Shown here piece by piece: positions 23,250 to 33,566 of a stretch of DNA of 64,000 nucleotides; within the stretch, counting starts at the first letter, position 1, and the number at the start of each line of letters is the position of its first letter. The stretch comes from Saccharomyces paradoxus. Taxonomy: Eukaryota > Ascomycota > Saccharomycetes > Saccharomycetales > Saccharomycetaceae. The stretch is taken from NCBI RefSeq assembly GCF_002079055.1, contig NC_047490.1, positions 1,413,989 to 1,477,988 of the forward strand, read 5' to 3'. The notes beneath the pieces were generated by a model. The model did no database searches. It was not told where the DNA came from and saw only the letters and a list, made by a program, of their open reading frames with translations. The translations under genes and the position numbers were made by a program.

Positions 23250-24362
23250 ATGTTTAGAATAGCTAAGAACCTCGTACGGACTTTTGAGCAGAGCGTCCAA
23301 GATACCCTGGCACTCTCACAGGATTCGGGCAGTCTGGACGCTTTCTTTCAGTCTATACCACCAAATTTGTTGTCTGCTCAGCTGGAATCACCCGTAGATG
23401 CCGTGTCTGAAGGCGTTAAGCACACCAACGTCAATGAGACCCTTTCCGGTCTTCGCATTGTTTGGGTGGACGAGATGCAGTTCCAGCTGCAGTCCTTCTT
23501 CGACTATATAGTAGGCTTCAATGATGATCCGGTACCCGTGGTCAATAATCAGCACGGGTTTTCGTATCCAGATTACCGCCGCATTACATCCATCTTCAAC
23601 GAGCACTGTGGCCGGACTTTGAAGGTGAATATATGGTCAGCCAAAGGTGGCACGTTCAGAGACGAGTATGTCAATGTGATATCGAAGGATAGCAACGATT
23701 TGGACGATGTTTCTCTGAATCACGACGAAAGGAGGCCATCCAGTGGAGAAGCACACCAATTCCAAGCGCTCGGGTTTAAAGTTCAATGGACCCCTTTGAT
23801 AGCTTCCACTTTCACCTACCATATTTTGAACGTAAACATCCCAGACGGACCCGCTCAATTGGCTGGGCTCATCCCAGATGAAGACTATATCATCGGCTGT
23901 CAAGATGGTCTGTTGGCCACGGGAGGAGAGACGCTTTTGCAAGATATTGTTAGATCAAGAGCAAATTACGATCTGGTCCTTTATGTCTACAACAAAGTAT
24001 CCGACTGCGTGAGGCCTATCACGGTGCACATAGGCCCCGACGGTAGGCTGGGTTGCAATGTTGGCTACGGATTCCTTCACAGAATTCCTACGGTGAAACA
24101 GCGGTCACAACAAGGACAGCAGCAACAGCAAGAAGATGACTCAGTTCCCTTTTCAGCAGAATCTGAGACAGCCTTTGTCCCATCAGCATTTACGGCTCCA
24201 CCGGTGCCAACGAAGAAGAAATCCAAAAATAAAAAGGGTAGTCAGCCATTGGCAATGGATGACTATTTTAATGAAGGCAGAGACAAGTCGTCCGCTGCTG
24301 CAAAATTAGCAGAATCGGATGTCACCGCTCCACCGCCACAAAAACAGCCATCATCTAATTAA
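23250..24362 (+). CDS. GRH1: GRH1, GRASP-domain Golgi/ER-exit-site protein
   Basis: Yeast homologue of GRASP65/55. It works with Bug1 at the cis-Golgi and ER exit sites, and is needed for unconventional secretion of Acb1. 370 residues (about 372 in S. cerevisiae). The N-terminus MFRIAKNL is the amphipathic segment that, once N-acetylated, binds membrane. Two PDZ-like GRASP subdomains follow (about 55-275), including a GFKVQWTPLIASTFTYHIL region and GPAQLAGLIPDEDYIIGC. The tail is Gln/Pro/Ser-rich and disordered. Confidence 0.96.
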   Translation: MFRIAKNLVRTFEQSVQDTLALSQDSGSLDAFFQSIPPNLLSAQLESPVDAVSEGVKHTNVNETLSGLRIVWVDEMQFQLQSFFDYIVGFNDDPVPVVNNQHGFSYPDYRRITSIFNEHCGRTLKVNIWSAKGGTFRDEYVNVISKDSNDLDDVSLNHDERRPSSGEAHQFQALGFKVQWTPLIASTFTYHILNVNIPDGPAQLAGLIPDEDYIIGCQDGLLATGGETLLQDIVRSRANYDLVLYVYNKVSDCVRPITVHIGPDGRLGCNVGYGFLHRIPTVKQRSQQGQQQQQEDDSVPFSAESETAFVPSAFTAPPVPTKKKSKNKKGSQPLAMDDYFNEGRDKSSAAAKLAESDVTAPPPQKQPSSN

Positions 24363-24493
24363 TGTTCCCAGTTAGTTTTTGGTTTTGTTCGATAGCAAAC
24401 TTAAATATGTATTTATATAATTGCTTTCCCTTTAAAACACGTAAACGATAGTTGGTAATGTACGAAAAATACCGAGAAATTTTTTTTTAAAGG

Positions 24494-24504
24494 CACGCGT
24501 GTCC
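24494..24504. promoter_or_regulatory. Candidate unfolded-protein-response element upstream of EUG1
   Basis: CACGCGTGTCC lies about 130 bp before the EUG1 ATG. It shares the CGTGTC half with the Hac1 UPRE core (CAGCGTGTC). EUG1 is a known UPR target in S. cerevisiae. The embedded ACGCGT could instead be read as an MCB, so the call is tentative. Confidence 0.45.
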
Positions 24505-24632
24505 TTTTGTTAAAACAATAGATATTTTAGCGTCCAGGAAGTTTCAATTTCCCACACTTGATATAGAAAGTATATGGCTATCTCTTCCCCTTTTCAAAGG
24601 CACGCACAACAAGCCCCCACTCATATAGTACC

Positions 24633-26186
24633 ATGAAAGTGACCACAGGATTTATCTTTGCGATAGTCTCGTTTTGCCTGTTTACTTCTTTCACGCTGGC
24701 TGAAAACAGTGCAATAGCTACGCCAGGGTCAGATTTACTCGTTCTAACGGAGAAAAAATTTAAATCGTTCATCGAATCTCATCCTTTAGTCCTTGTCGAA
24801 TTTTTTGCTCCATGGTGTTTGCATTCTCAGATCTTACGGCCCCATTTGGAAGAAGCCGCCTCCATTTTAAAGGAACATAACGTCCCGGTTGTCCAAATTG
24901 ATTGTGAGGCTAACAATTTGGTTTGCCTGCAACAAACCATAAATACTTACCCAACTCTGAAAATTTTCAAAAATGGTCGTATTTTTGATGGTCAAGTCTA
25001 TCGTGGTGTCAAGATCACCGATGAAATCACCCAGTACATGATTCAATTATGTGAGGCTTCCGTCATTTATTTGGATTCTGAGGATGAAATTCAACCATAC
25101 CTGGAAAATGCGACTTTACCGGTGGTTATAAACAGAGGCTTAACAGGGTTGAATGAAACGTATCAGGAAGTCGCGCTGGATCTTGCTGAGGATTACGTCT
25201 TTTTATCTCTTCTAGATTCGAAGGATAAATCACTGTCAATTCGCTTACCAAATACCACCGAACCAATTCTGTTCGGTGGGAATGTAGATTCTTTAGTCGG
25301 AAATTCCGTTGCTTTAACTCAATGGTTAAAAGTGGTGATTTTACCTTACTTCACCGACATCGAACCTGATCTCTTCCCAAAGTACATTTCTAGTAATTTG
25401 CCGTTGGCTTACTTCTTCTATACCTCCAAAAAAGAATTAGATGATTACACTGATCTTTTTACACAATTAGGTAAGGAAAATCGTGGCCACATAAACTTTA
25501 TTGCATTAAATTCTACAATGTTCCCACATCACGTTAGATTCCTCAATATGAGAGAACAGTTCCCATTATTTGCTATCCATAATATGATCAACAATCTAAA
25601 ATATGGTTTACCACAACTACCAGAGGAAGAGTATTTGGAACTGAAAGAACCACAACCACTAGACAGAGATATGATCGTTCAGTTGGTAAAAGAGTACCGC
25701 GAAGGTACTGCCAAGCCGATTGTTAAGTCAGAAGAGATTCCAAAAGTACAAAACTCCAATGTTTATAAAATAGTTGGGAAGACACATGACGACATTGTCC
25801 ACGATGACGAAAGAGATGTCCTTGTCAAGTATTACGCGACATGGTGTATCCACAGTAAGAGATTTGCGCCTATTTATGAAGAGATTGCAGATGTCTTAGC
25901 ATCAAATGAATCTGTTCGCGATAAAATCTTGATCGCCGAAGTAGATTCCGGTGCAAATGATATCTTAAGTTTTCCTGTGACAGGATATCCAACAATTGCT
26001 TTGTATCCTGCAGGCAATAACTCTAAGCCTATTATCTTCGATAAAATTAGAAATTTGGAAGACGTGTTCGAATTTATTAAAGAATCAGGTACGCATCATA
26101 TTGACGGCCAAGCAATTTATAATGAACTGCACAAAACTAAGGATTACAAAGTGTCTACAGAGGACACCGTGCATGATGAATTATAA
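24633..26186 (+). CDS. EUG1: EUG1, ER protein disulfide isomerase homologue
   Basis: ER lumen thioredoxin-fold protein, paralogue of PDI1. 517 residues with a signal peptide (1-22), two catalytic a-type domains and two non-catalytic b-type domains between them, ending in the ER-retention signal HDEL. Both active sites are CXXS rather than CXXC: CLHS in APWCLHSQ (Cys62, Ser65) and CIHS in ATWCIHSK (near 405). This favours isomerisation or mixed-disulfide holding over oxidation, as known for Eug1. N-glycosylation sequons occur (for example NATL, NETY, NTTE). FPR2, another ER folding protein, follows. Confidence 0.98.
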   Translation: MKVTTGFIFAIVSFCLFTSFTLAENSAIATPGSDLLVLTEKKFKSFIESHPLVLVEFFAPWCLHSQILRPHLEEAASILKEHNVPVVQIDCEANNLVCLQQTINTYPTLKIFKNGRIFDGQVYRGVKITDEITQYMIQLCEASVIYLDSEDEIQPYLENATLPVVINRGLTGLNETYQEVALDLAEDYVFLSLLDSKDKSLSIRLPNTTEPILFGGNVDSLVGNSVALTQWLKVVILPYFTDIEPDLFPKYISSNLPLAYFFYTSKKELDDYTDLFTQLGKENRGHINFIALNSTMFPHHVRFLNMREQFPLFAIHNMINNLKYGLPQLPEEEYLELKEPQPLDRDMIVQLVKEYREGTAKPIVKSEEIPKVQNSNVYKIVGKTHDDIVHDDERDVLVKYYATWCIHSKRFAPIYEEIADVLASNESVRDKILIAEVDSGANDILSFPVTGYPTIALYPAGNNSKPIIFDKIRNLEDVFEFIKESGTHHIDGQAIYNELHKTKDYKVSTEDTVHDEL

Positions 26187-26465
26187 TCAATAAATAACGC
26201 ATATATAACGCACGTCTTTAACATCTGATTACTCAAATCATTTTTGGCAGAGAATACTAACTATTTGGAAATAGTGGTAGTATAATCAGTGCTCTTATGT
26301 GTTACCCGTTCATTCACTTCAAAAGATTTTGTCTTACTGCCAGCGCATACGCAAGTAAAGGTTTGTTTTATATGAGACGCATTAGCATAACCTAAGAAGG
26401 AGACAAAAAGAGGTACTTTCAATTTCTCTTTCGGTTACGTTTTAGTCCACACTAATCGAGTCCCG

Positions 26466-26873
26466 ATGCTGTTTAATATTTACCTTTTCTTTACTTTTTT
26501 TTCTACCATTCTTGCGGGTTCTCTATCAGATTTGGAAATTGGTATTACCAAGAGAATACCAGTAGAGGAGTGCTCAGTTAAGGCAATGCCAGGCGATAGA
26601 GTCGAAGTTCATTACACGGGTTCTTTATTGGAATCGGGAACCGTCTTTGACTCAAGTTATTCAAGAGGCTCTCCCATCGCTTTTGAGCTAGGCGTCGGCA
26701 GAGTAATTAAAGGTTGGGATCAAGGTGTCGCTGGTATGTGCATTGGCGAAAAAAGAAAGCTGCAAATTCCGAGTTCTTTGGCCTATGGGGAAAGAGGTAT
26801 CCCAGGCGTCATCCCTCCAAGCGCTGATTTGGTGTTCGATGTCGAATTAGTGAATGTGAAATCAGCCGCCTAG
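26466..26873 (+). CDS. FPR2: FPR2, secretory-pathway FKBP peptidyl-prolyl isomerase
   Basis: FK506- and rapamycin-binding prolyl isomerase of the ER membrane or lumen (FKBP-13 type). 135 residues: a signal peptide (1-17) and a single FKBP domain (about 37-132) with VHYTGSLLESGTVFDSS, VIKGWDQG and AYGERGIPGVIPP, which line the active pocket. There is no HDEL-type retention signal. It sits 279 bp after EUG1 on the same strand with its own promoter. Confidence 0.97.
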   Translation: MLFNIYLFFTFFSTILAGSLSDLEIGITKRIPVEECSVKAMPGDRVEVHYTGSLLESGTVFDSSYSRGSPIAFELGVGRVIKGWDQGVAGMCIGEKRKLQIPSSLAYGERGIPGVIPPSADLVFDVELVNVKSAA

Positions 26874-27109
26874 ATGAATTGACATCCAGGCACATATCTG
26901 TAACAACAGGCGCGGAGTATGTATGTGAGAAGCTTTTTTTTGTAGTAAAAATATATCCATATAAAGAGATGCAAGCCATCATGTTAGGCGTTATCGTGTA
27001 CTTTTGTTACACCTGAATAAAATAAAAAGTCTCTAACTATGATATATTACTATAATAAATGTTATTCAATTCTAGCTTGGGTATGAAAGAATTTCCTTAG
27101 TAAAATCGT

Positions 27110-29428
27110 TCAAGTGGTTTGTTCGGTCTTCTTATTGCTACTGAACATTTTTTGAGAATTTGGTTTTAGACTATCAAAAAAGTCTTGGAAAAAGTCTTCA
27201 AAGGAATTGAATTGGTCGACGTCAGGAATCATGAAGTGGCTACTAGATAAGCTCTCATGTAAAGCAGCACTATTAGTGTGTGAAGTAGCGGGTTTTACGG
27301 CGTGCAAATTTTCTGCTCCCATGCTGTTACTGGCACTAGACAAAATTGTATCATTATCGCCATTCTCTTTTGGGAGATTACCAAAGTTGATACGAGTTTT
27401 ACTAGTATCAATGATAGATTTTATAATTTTTCCGACATTATCAGTAGCTTCATTCATTTTTTCCCCTATAGTACTCAAATGCCAATACACTTTTGTACAA
27501 AGACTTAAAACGTGTTGATGTTCAGAAGAGTCGAACCAATAAAGATAGTCGCAAAGGGTTAAACAGGCGTAAACCAGTTGATGGCAAGTAAAAATAGGAG
27601 CACCCCTTATTAATGTTGGCGGTAGTCTTAAAAATCCTTTCAACAGCGAAAATGAATGTTCTTTCATCGTATTGAGAATCAGTTTCAGAAACCCTTGGTT
27701 GCTTCTTAGGGTGGAAGGAAATTCTGTGATAAAAGTACGACATATCATGATATGATAAAAATCAAACGTAAACAATAGGACGCCCGCACCATCCTTTGCT
27801 AAGAGCTCTTCCCAGTTTTTCAGCCAATAATTTAGCTCTGGAAAAACGAAGACAAGGGTATTCGTGTTATCTCCATGCCTGTCATTATTAAACTCATTCA
27901 AATACTGTGTAAAATAATTTTTAAGGTTCATGAAGATTCCGTTTACAATGTCACCTAAGTTTATCTCGCTGATTTTAATGTCATCACCAAAATTCGCCTG
28001 AGGAAATTTGGCCACAAGCTTATTAAATTCTTTAAGCATGTCATCCTGCTCCCTAATATCGCCATAACTAATAGAATATTCTAAATAGCAGGCGGTTAAA
28101 GAGTTTAAAATTCTTAGGTGATAAAGATCTTCGGGGTTATATACTTCTTTCACCAAAACCCTGTCCTTTATCTGATAAAAATCTATTACATGTAACAAAC
28201 TATTGAGCGCAAAATTGCTTAGTACCAGAGAATTAAATTTCAGTTGCCTATATCTCTTCGCCTTTCGCGAAATATGGAACATACAGCAGTATAAAATAGC
28301 CTCAATATCAAACGCTGTTAACTTTTCAAACATGGTTAGAGTATTAGTTAATAACCTCTCCACCAAGGGATACAATATTTCTTGTTCCGCAGCATATTTA
28401 TCATTGTCAGCAAAACTCATAGCGATAATAGTAAATACACTTGTAATGAATAGGTGAGAATGTGCATATTCCACATCTATTTCTTTTCTCCCGCCTGGAA
28501 TAATCCAGAAATGCGATCTTACCAGAAATTCTTTCGCAAGTTTATGACATAATTCTTGATTATTCTCATAAAAATGGAGAAAGTTCACTCTTGCAACGGC
28601 ATATGGCCTTTGCTGCCCAGCTAGCTTCGCAGCTTTAGATGTGGCCTTCGATGGAAATAACCTCTCATCAATATCATGTAGCAATTTCAAAGGAGATTCC
28701 TTCAACTTGAATCCATTCAAGAAAAGATTTTCCTTGATATACTCCCCTGTTTTCCTTACTGTCTTTGCGCTCGAAGTCATAGAGCTATCATATGTGTTAC
28801 TCGAGCTGAACTCCACGTTCTGAACATCATTTCTTGGGTCTTTGGTATTGCCGTTATCCGAGAGCTTTGCTGTGGTAATTATCAAGTCCATTTTCTGGTG
28901 TAGAGATTTTAAGTAATCTTCTAATGATGAAAGCCTTTTATTGATCATGCAACTATCAATAGTGGCCATTTCGTTCTTTCCAACACTATTTTGACTTTCG
29001 CTTGAAGCATCCGCACTCAAATGGGGGAACGAACTAAGGTTAGGATTAATCGAGTTAATCTTCTTCAGTAGACCATCTTCACGTAGTGTATTTAAAATTT
29101 CATCGTCTTTATTTCTAGCTAAGGAGCAATCAAGTTGTAGAACGTTACATCTATAACATTTTCCAACGAAAGGCTCAAAGTCGCACCTTGTCTTGACCCT
29201 CCTGCAGGTATCACAACTAAAAGTTTTCCTTTTCTTTCTGGGTTTTTTGTTGCCATTATTCTTGTGACTGTTTGCTTCACTACCTTCATTTGCTCCAGCA
29301 CTATCCTCTGGATGATTGATTATGGATCTGATACTATTTCGTATCCTACCAGAGCCGGAATTACACCCACTAGTCATCGGCAAACCATCTGGTCTGGGGT
29401 TCGCTGAGGCACTTGAGTTTATATCCAT
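27110..29428 (-). CDS. URC2: URC2, Zn2Cys6 transcription factor of uracil catabolism
   Basis: Nuclear zinc binuclear-cluster regulator; in related yeasts URC2 belongs to the uracil catabolism pathway, while in S. cerevisiae the role is less clear. ATG 29428 (MDINSSASAN) gives 772 residues as in S. cerevisiae; an upstream non-consensus start would add six. After a basic stretch, six cysteines form the cluster: CDTCRRVKTRC then CYRCNVLQLDC (about 72-100). A fungal-type middle homology region fills most of the rest, and the acidic/aromatic C-terminus (FNSFEDFFQDFFDSL) looks like an activation domain. Confidence 0.95.
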   Translation of the reverse strand: MDINSSASANPRPDGLPMTSGCNSGSGRIRNSIRSIINHPEDSAGANEGSEANSHKNNGNKKPRKKRKTFSCDTCRRVKTRCDFEPFVGKCYRCNVLQLDCSLARNKDDEILNTLREDGLLKKINSINPNLSSFPHLSADASSESQNSVGKNEMATIDSCMINKRLSSLEDYLKSLHQKMDLIITTAKLSDNGNTKDPRNDVQNVEFSSSNTYDSSMTSSAKTVRKTGEYIKENLFLNGFKLKESPLKLLHDIDERLFPSKATSKAAKLAGQQRPYAVARVNFLHFYENNQELCHKLAKEFLVRSHFWIIPGGRKEIDVEYAHSHLFITSVFTIIAMSFADNDKYAAEQEILYPLVERLLTNTLTMFEKLTAFDIEAILYCCMFHISRKAKRYRQLKFNSLVLSNFALNSLLHVIDFYQIKDRVLVKEVYNPEDLYHLRILNSLTACYLEYSISYGDIREQDDMLKEFNKLVAKFPQANFGDDIKISEINLGDIVNGIFMNLKNYFTQYLNEFNNDRHGDNTNTLVFVFPELNYWLKNWEELLAKDGAGVLLFTFDFYHIMICRTFITEFPSTLRSNQGFLKLILNTMKEHSFSLLKGFLRLPPTLIRGAPIFTCHQLVYACLTLCDYLYWFDSSEHQHVLSLCTKVYWHLSTIGEKMNEATDNVGKIIKSIIDTSKTRINFGNLPKENGDNDTILSSASNSMGAENLHAVKPATSHTNSAALHESLSSSHFMIPDVDQFNSFEDFFQDFFDSLKPNSQKMFSSNKKTEQTT

Positions 29429-29808
29429 TTTCCTAATATTCAGCAAGCCAAAAGAATATAAACTACTGGCTGAGAAAAATACGGTGAAAGTGACAGGGTG
29501 AAAAAAAGAGTGGTTTTCCCTTAAGGAGGAGCCATATCAGGACATTCTTTTTTAACTAAACCGTTTATTTAATAAGCTTATTTTTGTTAAAATGATCTAC
29601 CATCATAATTATTCAAAAACTGTCAGGAATTTAAGAAGGGTAACTGAATTGACAGTTATAGCGGTGCCCAAAATAATGTGAATACCCGTTGCTAAAAAAG
29701 CCTATACTATGCTCTAGCTGAAGATTATTAAAAGAAAAAATCTCTACTGCAAATATATCTCTTATAAGAACTAAATAAAATGGCTAGTATTTAAGTTAAT
29801 CATCGGGC
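29429..29808. other. URC2-SPS2 intergenic region
   Basis: 380 bp containing the URC2 promoter and the 3' end of SPS2. AT-rich; nothing else recognised. Confidence 0.6.
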
Positions 29809-31218
29809 TTAGAAAACTATTGCGAACAATATTGTTAAAACAGTATAAATCGATGTTTTGAACGCATCAATAAAGGTGTTTTTCGGAGCACTATTTTCCA
29901 TCTTCTTTGAACTTCCTTGACTTTTAGCACCATTTTTTCCTTTTTCCTTTTTTCCATCATTATTATCTGTTTCTTGTTTCCCTAGTACGTTTCCCTCTTC
30001 ATCAACATTTAGCATTTTGCTTTTCATGCCAGATGTGCATTCGATTTTACCGCCTCTTATGATTGAACGGCCGTTTTTTGGTGTTGTAAATTCTTCACAG
30101 TTTAATTCATCAGATGAACTTTTGATATAAGCACTACCTTTTACCAACTTTAGTTCTGGGAGGTCAATTTTTTCAAAGCTACCTTCAAAATAGATTGCAC
30201 CACCAATTTGCCTCAACTTGGGGAAAAAATCAATTTTAGCAAGCTCTGTATTGTTAGCAATCATCAAGCCCCCTTGAATATCAGTGACATTTGAAAAATT
30301 GAGTTTCTTCAGATTTTTATTATCTATTAAACCCAACGTTCCCTGAACCTTTGCCAAAAGTGGCAGTTCCAGGCTTGAAAATTGGTTCTCGATGAACTCT
30401 AGGGAACTGTTTACTGAGGAAAGCTTAGCTACTTTAATTGTTGAAACATCTTTAATGGTCATATTTTCAACCGTGTATAAGTTACTCAAGTCAAGCTCTA
30501 GCTCTTTGGCATTAGAGTGAACGGTAAGTTGCTTCGTAACACTTTCTAACCTTGCAAACAAAGTTTCTAGAAACCTATTATTGTTGATATTAAAGATATC
30601 CACTTCCTTTACGTTGTTGAAGTAATCGATAGAAGTCAATGCAGTGTCAGATATGATAATATTTTTGATCTTTTTAATATTTCCGTTAATGACAACACTG
30701 CTTAGAATAGGCAAAACTCTCCAATCAACGGTTTCAACTTCCTTTAAAACAGGCAAGTCTAATGATACAAAGGAAGTTAAGCTATCCAATTCCAGCTTTT
30801 GTAAAGACTCTAAATTGTAACCCTGAATCCTAAAAACGTGTTTGTTATTCTTGATAATAAGGTCCCCTTCTATCTCTTTTATTGATCCCAGATCAATAAG
30901 AGAGCCGCTAAAGTTACTTGATATTTCAATGTTTCCCACCACTTTCCAACATTTTGCTTGCAGTTCAATCAAATTGGCAGCATTCTCAATATGATATAAG
31001 CTTTTTTTACAGTCTTCATCTATTTTTGTTTGTTTTGTTGGAGAAATTGTCTCAAAGTTAGTTTTTTCCTTTTTGGGGACTGTGGCATTAGTGTTGACCA
31101 ACATAATGTTGTGATCTAGAATATTCAGTTCACCATTAGCTTCAAATGCAGTTGAAGGTTTAGTTAACTGCAGAAATAAGAATAAAAGGCTTAGGATAGT
31201 GTTCAACTGGTTCAACAT
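29809..31218 (-). CDS. SPS2: SPS2, sporulation-specific GPI cell-wall protein of the ECM33 family
   Basis: Made in mid-sporulation; with SPS22 it organises the beta-glucan layer of the spore wall. ATG 31218 directly begins a signal peptide (MLNQLNTILSLLFLFLQLT), followed by receptor-L/leucine-rich-like repeats (about 70-390, many NL/SL hydrophobic rungs) and an Asn/Lys/Ser-rich stem ending in a hydrophobic GPI signal. It has 469 residues; the S. cerevisiae annotation is longer (about 502) by an N-terminal extension. Here the frame stays open upstream but has no ATG before a stop, which supports the signal-peptide methionine as the true start. Confidence 0.94.
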   Translation of the reverse strand: MLNQLNTILSLLFLFLQLTKPSTAFEANGELNILDHNIMLVNTNATVPKKEKTNFETISPTKQTKIDEDCKKSLYHIENAANLIELQAKCWKVVGNIEISSNFSGSLIDLGSIKEIEGDLIIKNNKHVFRIQGYNLESLQKLELDSLTSFVSLDLPVLKEVETVDWRVLPILSSVVINGNIKKIKNIIISDTALTSIDYFNNVKEVDIFNINNNRFLETLFARLESVTKQLTVHSNAKELELDLSNLYTVENMTIKDVSTIKVAKLSSVNSSLEFIENQFSSLELPLLAKVQGTLGLIDNKNLKKLNFSNVTDIQGGLMIANNTELAKIDFFPKLRQIGGAIYFEGSFEKIDLPELKLVKGSAYIKSSSDELNCEEFTTPKNGRSIIRGGKIECTSGMKSKMLNVDEEGNVLGKQETDNNDGKKEKGKNGAKSQGSSKKMENSAPKNTFIDAFKTSIYTVLTILFAIVF

Positions 31219-31570
31219 GTTATCCTTTTCTTTGTCAGTAATTACTTTTGTTTCTTTATTGACTATTTTAATAATTGAAATGATGGTAAAGAATGTTTGT
31301 GTTATTCTAAATAAGCATTTTCTGATTTATAGTCTAAGTAATGCCACAAAATTTTTTTTTGAGACACATCAGTGACGCGGGCAACAAAAGACATAGACAC
31401 TCAATCAGAAAAAAAATAAAAAAAGGGAAAGAGAGCACGTAAATAATCAAAAACGCATGACTTTTTATTGTTTGTTATATAATTCGATTTATTCATCCTC
31501 CATTAATTGAAGATGAAAGAATATGGAAAACAAAACTCGAGAATATACCCATATTATATATACCTATTTT
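31219..31570. other. SPS2-SPS1 intergenic region
   Basis: 352 bp carrying the SPS2 promoter. A middle-sporulation element is expected from the regulon, but I could not find a clean consensus copy. No gene. Confidence 0.5.
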
Positions 31571-33043
31571 TTACACGAATCCTTTCTTTATTGCTTCAAT
31601 TCTTAATGAAATCTCTTCTATAAAAACTTCATTAAACCCAGGAACGTTTGCTTCCGTTTTCATAAATTGCTTTAACATTTCATTCACGTATTTCCTTGTT
31701 TCATCATCGCGTGCACGATCATACATTCTGTTGAGAATATGAGATACAATATTTTTCAAGTAATCAAACTTTTCTATCTTCAACGCCTGAATATCGTTCT
31801 TTTTATGCTTCTTGTTGTGATTAGAAGAGGCGACCATTTCGATCTCTGCGTGAACATTTGCACAACCTGAATCTATATCCATTCCTGAGTCAAGCTCGAA
31901 AACTGCTTGCGCACATTTCCTAAATGATGAAGAACTTGGGTTAGTTATCGGCGTTACAGTTTGCCCATGAAGTAGATAAGGGCTTTCCATATTCAAAGAT
32001 GATACTGGGGAGTCCTGTGTAGTAGGAGATAATTCCTTTTTGGATATTTGTGTTGTTCTTAGTCTAGTCGATTCAAAATTCCAAAATTCCTTTCCCCTTA
32101 CTGTGTTGCTGCTGTTATACAAACGATTTTGAAGAGGGTATTTAGGAACTTTTGTATATCTCTCTTGCACTTTTTTCTGTTTGATCAGTTCGACATCACT
32201 TTTCAAATTTGTTACGGTGATATTCTTAATAAATTCAAATGATAACAAGTCGTACGCTGATGGCCGATCAGCAGGTGTTTTAACAAGACATCCAGCTACA
32301 AACTCCTTTGCTGCATCCGAAAAGGGGCCTTGTAATTTTGGGGGCTTCCTCTTTGGTAAGTTAGTCATAACTTTCATAGGATCATATTTAGATAATGGGG
32401 GTAAACCTTTAAGTAATTCATAAGTGGTAATACCCAAGGACCATATATCCGCTTTCTCGTTATACCCATCAACTTCGCAGCAAACAACTTCCGGAGCCAT
32501 CCAATACGGCGTTCCCACAAAAGTGTCCCTTTTCAAAGTGGAACGAATGTGACCGCTTACTCCAAAATCTCCCAACTTAACCATACCTTCCTCATTTAGC
32601 AGAATATTGGCAGCTTTGATATCACGATGAATTTTCCTTTGTTCGTGCAGATATTTCAAACCCAGGGTGACTTGATGAATAATGAAGGAAACTTTCTCTT
32701 CTGGCAAACCGTTGACGTAACTTCGCTTCAGTAAATCCGAACACGAACCACCGCCACAATATTCCATAACAATCCACATAGAGACATCCTCTAACATTGT
32801 GGTAATATAATTGGTAATAAGAGGAGATTTCAACTCTGCCAGAAAAAAAATTTCTTGTGCTAACAGTTCAATGTCTTCATCAGAATGCTCCAGGTTCACT
32901 ACCTTAATTGCCACTATCTCTTGCGTAACTCTATCCATTGCCTTATAAACATCACCAAAGTTACCTCTGCCAATACATGATTGAATGGAATATAGCTTCG
33001 ATGGAGGGGTTCTTGACCTAATTGATATTTCCTTATTTTCCAT
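31571..33043 (-). CDS. SPS1: SPS1, sporulation STE20-family protein kinase
   Basis: Serine/threonine kinase (GCK-III like) required for prospore-membrane closure and spore-wall formation. 490 residues, as in S. cerevisiae. The kinase domain spans about 18-270: glycine loop IGRGNFGDVYKA, catalytic lysine in IVAIKVV, HRDIKAANILL, DFGVSG, and the STE20 signature GTPYWMAPEVV. The C-terminal third is regulatory, with a conserved helical end (SHILNRMYDRARDDETRK region). It is adjacent to SPS2 on the same strand; both are sporulation-induced. Confidence 0.97.
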   Translation of the reverse strand: MENKEISIRSRTPPSKLYSIQSCIGRGNFGDVYKAMDRVTQEIVAIKVVNLEHSDEDIELLAQEIFFLAELKSPLITNYITTMLEDVSMWIVMEYCGGGSCSDLLKRSYVNGLPEEKVSFIIHQVTLGLKYLHEQRKIHRDIKAANILLNEEGMVKLGDFGVSGHIRSTLKRDTFVGTPYWMAPEVVCCEVDGYNEKADIWSLGITTYELLKGLPPLSKYDPMKVMTNLPKRKPPKLQGPFSDAAKEFVAGCLVKTPADRPSAYDLLSFEFIKNITVTNLKSDVELIKQKKVQERYTKVPKYPLQNRLYNSSNTVRGKEFWNFESTRLRTTQISKKELSPTTQDSPVSSLNMESPYLLHGQTVTPITNPSSSSFRKCAQAVFELDSGMDIDSGCANVHAEIEMVASSNHNKKHKKNDIQALKIEKFDYLKNIVSHILNRMYDRARDDETRKYVNEMLKQFMKTEANVPGFNEVFIEEISLRIEAIKKGFV

Positions 33044-33566
33044 TTTTGTGCAGTTTTCTTTCGTTCTTTCGTAAATGAATTAGCCAGTAAAAAAACTAAA
33101 ATTAAAAAGCAAATGCTGATTTGCTCTAATGTGAAATATTTGCTAAGACAACTGATTAGCCAGGTGTTCACTAAATCGATATTATTGAAAAAAAGACAAA
33201 ATAGGAGGAAATAGAAGAGTATTAGCTGGCTTTTTTTTTGGATAGGTAATATTTGATGAAGCAGTTATAGAACCAATGCAATAACAAACACAATATATAA
33301 AGTGAATCTTTAGTATATATCTCAACTAACAAGTAAAATATCAATGTCAGAAACAGTTACAATAGAAGAAAAGTAGTGTCATTCTTTCACGCCAAAGAAA
33401 TGGAATTTGTGTCTTCCCCGACTTTATGTGTCGTTTTTTTTTCCAATATTGGTGCCGCATTGTGCCGAACCCATCGGCCTGGGACAACTCCGAGAAGGGG
33501 AGGTGGCACAACTGAAGAGAAAACTATTAGGAAAGGAAAAAAAAATAAGTTAACTAATCATATATG
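33044..33566. other. SPS1-AGE1 intergenic region
   Basis: 523 bp with the SPS1 promoter and the 3' end of AGE1. TTTGTGTC at about 33406-33413 reads GACACAAA on the minus strand, a possible middle-sporulation element about 360 bp before SPS1. No gene supported. Confidence 0.4.
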
